From Psychromonas sp. MB-3u-54 (GTDB lineage Bacteria; Pseudomonadota; Gammaproteobacteria; Enterobacterales; Psychromonadaceae), in contig NZ_PJBP01000112.1 of NCBI RefSeq assembly GCF_002836415.1, forward strand, positions 1 through 33,303: 33,303 nt of DNA, written 5' to 3'. The position numbers and the translations under genes are program-made. Under the pieces are notes generated by a model. That model had not been told where the DNA came from. It saw only the letters and a program-made list of their open reading frames with translations, and made no database searches. Positions 7,803-15,113 of this stretch are shown here, in pieces. Every line of letters begins with the position of its first letter. The first letter of the stretch is position 1.

Positions 7803-8112
7803 AAGGCTGGACCAAAATACTGGACAGCCAATCCTTTTTTTAAAAGATTTTTTACGATTTCTGCAAAAGGAAAGACGCGACCCCATGCCTACGCGACCCC
7901 ATGCCTACGCTGCAAAAGGAAAGACGCGACCCCATGCCTAGGTACTGCAAAAGGAAAGACGCGACCCCATGCCTAGGTAAAAGGCTGGAAGGCGAAAAGG
8001 CAGGAAGGCAAAAGGAAAAAGGCGACCCCATGTCTCCGCTAACCTTACCGAACTGAGGGATTGCACCTCTAATCTAATACCGATTTATCTCGGCGCACTA
8101 GCTGTCCAGCCT
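7803..8112 (+). repeat. dispersed repeat copy A with internal 35-bp tandem units
   Basis: The unit starts with CTGGACAGCCAATCC and a T-rich stretch, then TTTTTACGATTT, then TGCAAAAGGAAAGACGCGAC and CCCATGCCTA. The second half is tandemly repeated: one longer unit from 7862, then two 35-bp units at 7911-7945 and 7946-7980, then a diverged copy near 8014. GGCTGGA near 7805 and TCCAGCC at about 8104-8110 (within AGCTGTCCAGCC) form inverted ends, giving a MITE-like outline of about 300 bp with no transposase. A rightward open frame from 7734 is repeat-derived. Confidence 0.75.
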
Positions 8113-8363
8113 TTCTTCCTTGTTGTCTGCAAAAAGATAAGCCATCAATCAATTTAACACCCAATGAAAAAAGGTGCTAATTGGTTAAAATATCATAATC
8201 GCTTAACCAAAAATTAATTTAACTATTATTATCAATTGCTTAATGTAATAAATCTTTAATACAGCTACTGTATTCTTCACCTCAAATCAGCAAAATAATG
8301 ATTTTAAAAAAATTTTAAGTAGGTTTATATCTATTTTGGTATCAGTAGAAAGGGAATTTAAAT
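8113..8363 (+). promoter_or_regulatory. upstream region of the nucleotidase gene with an inverted repeat
   Basis: This AT-rich leader contains a perfect 7-bp inverted repeat, AATACAG (8258-8264) and CTGTATT (8268-8274), separated by CTA. It lies about 90 bp before the start codon and could be an operator for a dimeric regulator. It does not match a PhoB box or a LexA box as I know them. No gene is seen here. Confidence 0.35.
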
Positions 8364-10412
8364 ATGTTTAACAAAAAAGCGTTGGCTGTCGTTATCGCTG
8401 CTTCATTAGGGTTAACAGGATGTGATATTGAAGATGGAAACATTGTTCACGTTGACCTTCGCATTTTAGAAACCAGCGATCTGCATACCAACATTATGGA
8501 TTATGATTATTACCAATCTAAGTCTGATCCGACTATTGGACTAGCCCGTACAGCCAGCTTAATCAAGCAAAAAGGGGCTGACGTATCAAACGTCGTTTTA
8601 GTTGATAATGGTGATTTACTGCAAGGTAGTCCAATGGGAGATTACATTGCGAATAATTTTAAAAAGAATAATACTCTTGGAGATATTCACCCTGCCTATA
8701 AAGCAATGAACACTTTAGGCTATTCCGTGGGTAACGTTGGTAATCATGAGTTTAACTATGGCTTCGATTTTTTAAGTGAAGCCATTGCAGGTGCTGACTT
8801 CCCTTATATCAATGCCAACGTTATTTGCGAAGCTGATTGTTGGGAAGGTAAAGTAAAAGGTGATAACTTATTCACTCCTTATCTTATTGAAGAAAAACTC
8901 GTAATCGACAATAATGGCCATCAACAAATGATTAAAATTGGCTATATTGGTTTTGTTCCGCCACAAATAACACTATGGGATAAGCAAAATTTAGCAGGCA
9001 AAGTATCAGTGATGGGAATTGTAGAAGCCGCTGAAAAATTCGTGCCGATGATGAAAGCAGAGGGTGCAGATGTCATTATCGCGATTCCTCATTCAGGCCT
9101 AGGATCTTCTGTTAATCCAACAGATGTTAATGATGAAAATGCAACTTACACACTGTCTTTAGTTGAAGGTATCGATGCCATCACATTTGGTCATAGTCAC
9201 TCGGTATTTCCATCTGCCACATTTAGCGGGTTAGAAAATGCAGATCTTGAAAAAGGTACCATCAATGGAATTCCTGCCGTTATGCCGGGTCGCTGGGGTG
9301 ATAATCTCGGCATTGTTGACTTAGCCCTAGAACTTAAAAATGGTGTCTGGTCGGTTACCAACGGCACAGCAAAAGCGGCTCCTATTTATAATAAAAATGC
9401 TGATACGCCGGAGTTAGTTTATGCAGATCAAGGTATTCGAGATGCTGTCGCACTAGAACATCAAGGGACATTAGATTATGTGGATCAGCCTATCGGTAAA
9501 GCTTCGGCAGACATGTATAGCTTTTTGACCTTAGTACAAGATGATCCTACCGTACAAATTGTTTCTGATGCGCAAATTGCCAAGGTGAAAGCTAATCTAC
9601 CCGATGCGCTAAAAGATATTCCTGTGCTATCAGCAGCGGCACCATTCAAAGCAGGTGGGCGTCACTCTACCAATGCAGATGCCGACTCATATGTCCAAGT
9701 GCCCGCTGGCGACTTAACCTATAAAAATGCCGCTGATCTTTACCTGTACCCTAATACCATGGTGGCTGTTAAAGTCACTGGCGCACAAGTTGAAGATTGG
9801 CTTGAATGCAGTGCTAATCAGTTCAATCAAATAGATCCATATTCGACTGAGCCACAATACTTAATTAATTGGGATACGCATAGAACTTATAACTTCGACA
9901 TTATTGATGGTGTAAATTATAAAATTGATGTGACTCAACCGAGTAAGTTCAATGGTGATTGTGAAGTTATTAATGCAAATGCAAATCGTATCGTTGGTTT
10001 AACCTATACAGAAGGTAATATTACGTATTCGGGGGCTGATTTAGAAACAAAAGAATTTATCATTGCGTCAAATAACTATCGTGCTTTTGGTGGTAAATTT
10101 GCAGGAACTGGCGATGAATACGTTGTAATGGAGCTGCCAGATAGTAACCGTGAAGCATTAACACAATACATAACAGATGAAACTGAAGCTAAGGGAGAAA
10201 TCAATCCAAGCGCCGATAACAATTGGGATTTCGTTACTATCACTTCAGCGAATAGCTTAGACATTCGTTTTGAAACTCAAAACAGTAATATTGCAGATCA
10301 GTTCATTAATGATTATCAAGTTCGCTCAATGACCAAGCGAACAGATTTAAACGATGAATTTGGCTTCGCAATATACAATATTGATTTAAAAAACGATCCT
10401 GTAATAAAGTAA
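8364..10412 (+). CDS. cpdB: lipoprotein 2',3'-cyclic-nucleotide 2'-phosphodiesterase / 3'-nucleotidase
   Basis: This 682-residue exported enzyme combines an N-terminal calcineurin-like metallophosphatase with a C-terminal 5'-nucleotidase domain, the CpdB/UshA architecture used to dephosphorylate extracellular nucleotides and recover phosphate and nucleosides. Metal-site motifs are SDLHTN (38-43), DNGDLLQGSP (81-90), GNVGNHEFNYG (123-133), IPHSGLG and FGHSHSVFP. The C-terminal substrate motif is SNNYRAFGGKFAG. The N-terminus MFNKKALAVVIAASLGLTGC ends in a lipobox with Cys20, so it is probably a lipoprotein, whereas classical CpdB is soluble in the periplasm. GAAAGGGAA lies shortly before the ATG. 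A hairpin follows the stop codon. The enzyme group is firm; the choice of cpdB over other members of the family is likely but not certain. Confidence 0.88.
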   Translation: MFNKKALAVVIAASLGLTGCDIEDGNIVHVDLRILETSDLHTNIMDYDYYQSKSDPTIGLARTASLIKQKGADVSNVVLVDNGDLLQGSPMGDYIANNFKKNNTLGDIHPAYKAMNTLGYSVGNVGNHEFNYGFDFLSEAIAGADFPYINANVICEADCWEGKVKGDNLFTPYLIEEKLVIDNNGHQQMIKIGYIGFVPPQITLWDKQNLAGKVSVMGIVEAAEKFVPMMKAEGADVIIAIPHSGLGSSVNPTDVNDENATYTLSLVEGIDAITFGHSHSVFPSATFSGLENADLEKGTINGIPAVMPGRWGDNLGIVDLALELKNGVWSVTNGTAKAAPIYNKNADTPELVYADQGIRDAVALEHQGTLDYVDQPIGKASADMYSFLTLVQDDPTVQIVSDAQIAKVKANLPDALKDIPVLSAAAPFKAGGRHSTNADADSYVQVPAGDLTYKNAADLYLYPNTMVAVKVTGAQVEDWLECSANQFNQIDPYSTEPQYLINWDTHRTYNFDIIDGVNYKIDVTQPSKFNGDCEVINANANRIVGLTYTEGNITYSGADLETKEFIIASNNYRAFGGKFAGTGDEYVVMELPDSNREALTQYITDETEAKGEINPSADNNWDFVTITSANSLDIRFETQNSNIADQFINDYQVRSMTKRTDLNDEFGFAIYNIDLKNDPVIK

Positions 10413-10433
10413 TTTAGTAAGAAATAAGTTGCT

Positions 10434-10466
10434 GGGTCGAGTCTTAAAAATATCAAGACTTGGCCC
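10434..10466 (+). terminator. hairpin downstream of cpdB
   Basis: GGGTCGAGTCTT (10434-10445) pairs with AAGACTTGGCCC (10455-10466) as a 12-bp stem with two G-U pairs and a 9-nt loop, 21 bp after the stop. No T run follows, so it may be an RNA-stabilising structure or a weak terminator. Confidence 0.55.
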
Positions 10467-10573
10467 GAATAGCGCGTAGTTTAGGTAAAAGACTCAATGC
10501 TGCTTACCCAAAAATGAGTAAATGTAATAGCCTGAATTTAAACCCCAGCAAAAATCCACCAGCAGTTAATAGA

Positions 10574-10650
10574 CAAGGCTGGACAGCCAATCCTTTTTTT
10601 TAATATTTTTACGATTTAGGAAAAAGGAAAGAATTGGCCCCATGCCCTTC
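10574..10650 (+). repeat. dispersed repeat copy B
   Basis: AAGGCTGGACAGCCAATCC is followed by eight T, then TATTTTTACGATTTAGG, AAAAAGGAAAGA and CCCCATGCCC. The order of blocks is the same as in the copy at 7.8 kb, but the GACGCGA block has diverged to GAATTGG. It lies in the gap after cpdB; the rest of that gap holds no gene. Confidence 0.75.
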
Positions 10651-10722
10651 TTCATTTAAGAGGCAAAACGCAAGACTTAGCCCTATTTAGCGCTTTAGGC
10701 CTGAGCCATCCGTTATTTTGAA

Positions 10723-10983
10723 CTAGCATTTTTTTGAAGTGTTTTTCGAGTGATTTTGTTGGCGGTTAGCTTCACGTTTTACTAACAAAATAGTTAAATA
10801 CATTTTTGTTGGCAAAGAAAAAATAAAACCGAATGCAATACAACTGGCGCTAATGATAATTCCGTTTGCTCCCAAAGAAGCAATAAATTCACTAAAGTTA
10901 TGAAGATATATACCTGTTAGCAACAAGACTAAGCCAAGAGAAATAGATAACTTTAATAAAAATATTTGTTTATTTTCTGACAT
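10723..10983 (-). CDS. small two-helix membrane protein, hypothetical
   Basis: The leftward frame is open from ATG 11076 (117 aa), but the first 31 residues are Cys/Asn-rich and not membrane-like. ATG 10983 gives an 86-residue protein starting MSENKQIFLLKLSISLG, with two hydrophobic segments (LSISLGLVLLLTGIYL and ANGIIISASCIAFGFIFSL) and a basic, polar tail (KREANRQQNHSKN). This is the usual look of a small inner-membrane protein with both ends in the cytoplasm. The ribosome-binding site for 10983 is weak (AAAAGG about 14 nt upstream). No family recognised. Confidence 0.55.
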   Translation of the reverse strand: MSENKQIFLLKLSISLGLVLLLTGIYLHNFSEFIASLGANGIIISASCIAFGFIFSLPTKMYLTILLVKREANRQQNHSKNTSKKC

Positions 10984-11129
10984 AAGCGTTTTATTAGCCT
11001 TTTGATCGTTGTCCCTTGCACATATACCCGCTAAGCAATATTTTGGATTTGGATACCAACAAAAATAATGTAACACAACTGCTATAAAATTCAGAGACTG
11101 GCGGCATTAAAGCGTCTAAAAGATAACAA

Positions 11130-11202
11130 AATACAGGGCAGGCAACTGTTTTTCTAAAAGCTTTTTACGATTTATGCAAAAGGAAAGACGCGACCCCATG
11201 CA
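11130..11202 (+). repeat. dispersed repeat copy C at the island edge
   Basis: ACAGGGCAGGCAACTGTTTT, CTAAAAGCTTTTTACGATTT and ATGCAAAAGGAAAGACGCGA followed by CCCCATGC repeat the block order of the copy at 7.8 kb. It ends about 40 bp before the end of vsr and so marks the left edge of the defence island. Confidence 0.75.
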
Positions 11203-11243
11203 TATGGATGTACTCGACGTGTTGTGAGATCTTCAAGTAGCGC

Positions 11244-11789
11244 TTATTTACCTGCCGAATAATCTTTAGTATTTTCGGCAACGAGTTTGGCTGGCGCTGG
11301 GTTGGATTGATCATAAGTAAACGGCAGTAATTCAGATTGCAGATATTGAGCAATAGCTGTTTTCTTAACCGATAAGTCTTTTGCTTCTTTTATAAAGCTC
11401 AAAACGTCACATTCCCAGATTGTAATAACATGCCAACCTAATGCTTTTAATATTTGCAGATTTTGTTTGTCGTTTTTTACATTCAGGGAAAATTTGTTTT
11501 GCCAGAATTCCGTTCTGGTCTTGGGCGTCGTAGTGCGTTTACACTCTTTATGGCGATGCCAAAAGCAACCGTGAACAAATATCACCGTTTTATACTTTGC
11601 CAGAACAATATCCGGTTTACCTGGCAGTATTCCGGTATTGCAGAGCCTCTTATTTACTTTTCCATGCAGTCTGAATCGATATCCAAGCACATGCAGGAGT
11701 TTACGGACAACGACCTCCGGTTTGGTATCCGTTGACCGAATCCGGCTCATATTCCAGCTTCGATGTTCTTTTGATATTCTGTCGGTCAT
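11244..11789 (-). CDS. vsr: very short patch repair endonuclease Vsr
   Basis: This 181-residue protein is a Vsr nickase, which cuts next to T:G mismatches made when 5-methylcytosine deaminates and so starts repair back to C:G. It has SKEHRSWNMSRIRSTDTKPE at the N-terminus (metal and DNA contacts), the catalytic strand LPGKPDIVLAKYKTVIFVHG with Asp60 equivalent to E. coli Asp51, the zinc/active-site motif FVHGCFWHRHKEC (71-83), and WECDVL (126-130). All family landmarks are present, so it should be active. It extends about 25 residues beyond E. coli Vsr at the C-terminus. It is divergent from the cytosine methyltransferase 240 bp away, the usual partnership for this enzyme. Confidence 0.95.
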   Translation of the reverse strand: MTDRISKEHRSWNMSRIRSTDTKPEVVVRKLLHVLGYRFRLHGKVNKRLCNTGILPGKPDIVLAKYKTVIFVHGCFWHRHKECKRTTTPKTRTEFWQNKFSLNVKNDKQNLQILKALGWHVITIWECDVLSFIKEAKDLSVKKTAIAQYLQSELLPFTYDQSNPAPAKLVAENTKDYSAGK

Positions 11790-12029
11790 ATTCCCTTCTG
11801 CTCATATCAAATAAAAAGTATCGAATAGAAAGCCTGCGCACTCTTTCCAATAATATGTTTGAGATAATAAAAAGCATTAAAAATTTATTTATTCTCCGAA
11901 CCCAGTTGCTTCATTCACTTTATAGTGAATATCACTTCACATTGACTGTACATATACCCATAATACTCAACTACTTAGTTTTGTTTTATTCAACGGATTT
12001 TAAAGTTCGTGTTTTTTGGAAAAGTACTA
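11790..12029. promoter_or_regulatory. divergent vsr/methyltransferase promoter region with dyad
   Basis: This 240-bp AT-rich spacer must hold both promoters. A perfect 7-bp inverted repeat, ATTCACT (11913-11919) and AGTGAAT (11924-11930), is followed by a second GTGAA...TTCAC dyad ending at 11940. TTGACT begins right after, at about 11942, and could be a -35 box for the methyltransferase. The arrangement suggests operator control of the methyltransferase, but no controller gene is adjacent. Confidence 0.45.
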
Positions 12030-13964
12030 ATGCCAGTTAAAGTTCAAATTATCGATGTGTTCGCAGGCCCTGGCGGTTTAGGCGAAGGTTTCTCTGCTTA
12101 CAAAGATGATAGTGGTAATTTTCCTTTCCAAATAAAAATATCTGTTGAGATGGAGCAATTCGCGCATAAGACTCTGAGACTTCGAGCTTTCACTCGTTAT
12201 TTTACCCATAACAGCATTCTACTACCGAAAATTTATTTCGATTACATATCAGGTAAAAATAAACTGCTAGGTAAATTATTAGAATTCCGATCTTGGGAAC
12301 TGGATAATAAACCAGTTACTGAAAATGATAAAAGAGACTGGGATTTAATCTCACCCGAATTCTATTGCCCGAAAGAATTCAAAGAAGCAAAAAGACTCTA
12401 TAAAAAAGATTGGGCTGCAATTATTATAGCGATTGAAAAAGCCATTTATGAAGCCCGAAGAATGACACTTGGTCCTGATAAAAAAGATATTCATAAAGCA
12501 ATACAAGAACAAATAAGTCAGAAGACTCCAACTATATTAATAGGAGGGCCGCCTTGCCAGGCGTTTTCAACAGTAGGCCGTTCTCGTCGTAAAGGTCACG
12601 TAACCAATAACGTGGTAACAAATGAAGATGCTCCTGCTGTATGGGATCAAGATAATGATGGACGTACCTGGTTATACAAAGAGTACATTAAAATCATTAA
12701 TGACTTTAAGCCTGAAATATTCATTATGGAAAATGTCAGGGGCATGCTGTCAGCTAAGGTTGAGGGTGAAGGCGGTGAAAAAGTTCATGTTTGGAAACAG
12801 ATTTTTTCAGACTTAAACAAGCCCTCCAACGTATTGGGAAAGAAATCCAGTAAACTTGAATATGATATTTATTCTTTGGCAACTGACTCAAAGTTTACCG
12901 GCAACAGCAATGAGTTAATAAAAATTAATAGTGCGGATTTTGTCTTACATGCAAAACATTATGGAATACCTCAAGCCAGAGAACGAGTGATTTTACTTGG
13001 TGTCAGAAAGAATATTTCCAAAGCATTGGGCAAGGACTTTGTAGCCATACTTTCTAAAATTGATAAAGAGCAACAGACCCACGTGAGCGACGCCATTGGT
13101 GATTTACCAATTTTACGTTCTGGTGTTGGTAGGCAAGAACATTCCTTTAATGGTGTAGATTCCCCTAAAAAATCATGTGTAAAAAAAGCTGATGAATTTA
13201 ATTTTTGGAATAATGAGCTTAAACAAAAATTAAATGATGTCATAGTTCGCTTACAAAAAAGTTCTAATAGCCACCAAAAAAAAGTTTGGGACATCCTTAA
13301 TCTAGCCTGCGAAGGTCATGCAGAATTAGCTAAGCAGTCTCGTCACTTTACAGATGTAACTGGAAAAACTTTTAAATCGACTAATGAGTCAGTCAATAAG
13401 TTTTCTAACCTAATATTTATCCGCTCAGCCACCAGCACAAGAAGTAAAAAAGAATCGGTGTATGTTGACCAACTAAAGAAATGGTACGCGCCTGAAGGTA
13501 CAAAAAAATTAGTACTTAACCATGAAACCAGAACCCAAATGGATTCTGATTTATGCCGTTATATTTATTCTTCAAGCTACTCTCTGATTGTTCCCGGAGA
13601 AGGTGAAAGGATTAATCCGAGATTACCGGAACTGGAAGAAGTTGGGTTAGATCCAAAAGGTCATAAAAATAAAGAGTCCTTCCTTGACCGTTTTCGTACA
13701 CAAATATGGAATAAACCAGCAACAACTATTACAAGCCACATATCAAAAGACGGCCATTACTACATCCATCCGGATCCAAGTCAAATGCGCAGCTTTACCG
13801 TAAGAGAAGCGGCACGCATCCAGACCTTCCCTGACAACTACTTTTTTGAAGGACCAAGAACGGCTCAATTTATTCAGGTAGGAAATGCAGTACCCCCGCT
13901 ATTAGCAAATAAAATAGCAGGAGTGGTTTATATGGCTTTTAAAAAGCAACTAAATTACGTCTAA
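12030..13964 (+). CDS. dcm: DNA (cytosine-5-)-methyltransferase (Dcm family)
   Basis: This 644-residue enzyme transfers a methyl group from SAM to C5 of cytosine in a specific DNA site. I chose ATG 12030 over 12009 because GGAAAA lies about 9 nt upstream and the product then begins directly at motif I, IIDVFAGPGGLGEGF. Further motifs, numbered from 12030, are GGPPCQAFS with catalytic Cys176 (IV), ENVRGM at 234-239 (VI), QARERVILLG at 315 onward (VIII) and QVGNAVPPLLA at about 616-626 (X). The target-recognition region lies between VIII and X and is large, making the protein longer than typical 330-480-residue enzymes. It is divergent from vsr and convergent with the six-gene run that probably carries the restriction function. 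The recognition site cannot be read from sequence. Confidence 0.93.
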   Translation: MPVKVQIIDVFAGPGGLGEGFSAYKDDSGNFPFQIKISVEMEQFAHKTLRLRAFTRYFTHNSILLPKIYFDYISGKNKLLGKLLEFRSWELDNKPVTENDKRDWDLISPEFYCPKEFKEAKRLYKKDWAAIIIAIEKAIYEARRMTLGPDKKDIHKAIQEQISQKTPTILIGGPPCQAFSTVGRSRRKGHVTNNVVTNEDAPAVWDQDNDGRTWLYKEYIKIINDFKPEIFIMENVRGMLSAKVEGEGGEKVHVWKQIFSDLNKPSNVLGKKSSKLEYDIYSLATDSKFTGNSNELIKINSADFVLHAKHYGIPQARERVILLGVRKNISKALGKDFVAILSKIDKEQQTHVSDAIGDLPILRSGVGRQEHSFNGVDSPKKSCVKKADEFNFWNNELKQKLNDVIVRLQKSSNSHQKKVWDILNLACEGHAELAKQSRHFTDVTGKTFKSTNESVNKFSNLIFIRSATSTRSKKESVYVDQLKKWYAPEGTKKLVLNHETRTQMDSDLCRYIYSSSYSLIVPGEGERINPRLPELEEVGLDPKGHKNKESFLDRFRTQIWNKPATTITSHISKDGHYYIHPDPSQMRSFTVREAARIQTFPDNYFFEGPRTAQFIQVGNAVPPLLANKIAGVVYMAFKKQLNYV

Positions 13965-13981
13965 ATCTATTTAGACGTAAT
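13954..13981. terminator. perfect 12-bp hairpin between convergent genes
   Basis: ATTACGTCTAAA (13954-13965) and TTTAGACGTAAT (13970-13981) form a perfect 12-bp stem with a TCTA loop. It contains the methyltransferase stop codon and lies 59 bp from the end of the facing regulator gene. In the leftward direction a TTTTTAAAA run follows, so it may end transcription from both sides. Confidence 0.6.
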
Positions 13982-14039
13982 AAAAGTTATACTTTAATAC
14001 TGAGTCGAAAAATTAGCATTAAAGAAATTCGAAACTAGT

Positions 14040-15110
14040 CTAATTCAAAGATTTTAATAAATTAGTTTCTTCGTTTAGAAAATTATAATCTGGAGAGCCC
14101 TGTCTAGAGTAATTACTAGAAAATCTATTTACTAGATCCTTATAAAACGTCCCAGAAACATTTCCTTTAAATTCATAATAATCTTCAAATGATTTACAAG
14201 GTACTGATTGAACATTTTGAAAGTCTACAATACTTTCCTGCTCTATCGGGCCAAACTTAGGCAAATAATGAAAACGAGATGACTTATTTCTAACAAAAGT
14301 CTGTATTTTATTTTTTAACATATTTTTTTTTGATTTGCTAAGAGGATCCACTAGATTAAGGAATTCTTGTACTTCTTGCATTGTATTAATACCCCTTATT
14401 TTTACTATTTGAATAAACTCTGCTTTATGATTACTAATATCACACGCAGGTGTTAGAACGACATATAGATTGCCGGTTTCTTTTTCCTTTACTATTCCAC
14501 CTTCAGTAATATAACTCCTAATAGGTGGATAAATATATGTTTCAGCTGAATTGGAGGTCGTCCCCATAGTGTGCTCCAATCTCTCATTCATATGTGAAAT
14601 AGTGTATCTAAGTAGCTGTATTTGAGTCACTTCGGGGGTTTCATCACCTAAAATAAAATGCGTTATTGCTTCAGGTATGTTTTTCCAAAAAAGCTCATTT
14701 AATGTTTTTTCAAATACCCCTCTACCTCCCAAAATTTGGGTTAGGCCAGTACAATAGATATCACTTAAAAAATTTAATACAGGATCATAACCTTCATCTC
14801 TCAAACAAAGCTGGAGTAATGAAGTCGTATCGTTCTTAAGATTACTCGGTGTGCCAGTTAAAACTACGATAGGAATTCTATATTTTCCTTGGATTTCAGA
14901 TATTACTTTGTTTCCGCCATCAGTATCATCATCCAACTTTAAATCTATAATCGCACCATCGAAGCTTGCATCTAATAAACTTACAGCCTCATCCACTGAA
15001 CGAGCAACTTGAAAAGTAATTTGATATTCCTTTTCAATATTGTAACGATTAAGAGTAGATTCAAAGTCTTTAATACATGCAATATCATCTTCAACTAATA
15101 ACAACTTCAT
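14040..15110 (-). CDS. response-regulator-like protein with unrecognised output domain
   Basis: This 356-residue protein begins with a CheY-like receiver: MKLLLVEDD supplies the acidic pocket (Glu7, Asp8, Asp9), AIIDLKL the phospho-acceptor Asp56, and VVLTGTP the switch Thr85. The conserved lysine expected after that is not evident (the region reads EGYDPVLNFLSD), so signalling may be atypical. The C-terminal 230 residues match no DNA-binding domain I know. Their clearest feature is YVVLTPACDIS (216-226), a Thr-Pro-x-Cys-Asp pattern, after a conserved-looking YIYPPIRSY. The gene follows the kinase by 3 nt, and its AAGGA lies inside the kinase's last codons, so the two are translationally coupled and almost surely partners. 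It is last in the leftward operon of the defence island. Confidence 0.75.
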   Translation of the reverse strand: MKLLLVEDDIACIKDFESTLNRYNIEKEYQITFQVARSVDEAVSLLDASFDGAIIDLKLDDDTDGGNKVISEIQGKYRIPIVVLTGTPSNLKNDTTSLLQLCLRDEGYDPVLNFLSDIYCTGLTQILGGRGVFEKTLNELFWKNIPEAITHFILGDETPEVTQIQLLRYTISHMNERLEHTMGTTSNSAETYIYPPIRSYITEGGIVKEKETGNLYVVLTPACDISNHKAEFIQIVKIRGINTMQEVQEFLNLVDPLSKSKKNMLKNKIQTFVRNKSSRFHYLPKFGPIEQESIVDFQNVQSVPCKSFEDYYEFKGNVSGTFYKDLVNRFSSNYSRQGSPDYNFLNEETNLLKSLN

Positions 15111-15113
15111 TAT

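Noticed and set aside
8258-8274. LexA or PhoB box before cpdB
   Set aside because: The AATACAG-CTA-CTGTATT dyad has arms in the opposite order to a LexA CTG...CAG box and lacks the direct-repeat form of a Pho box.
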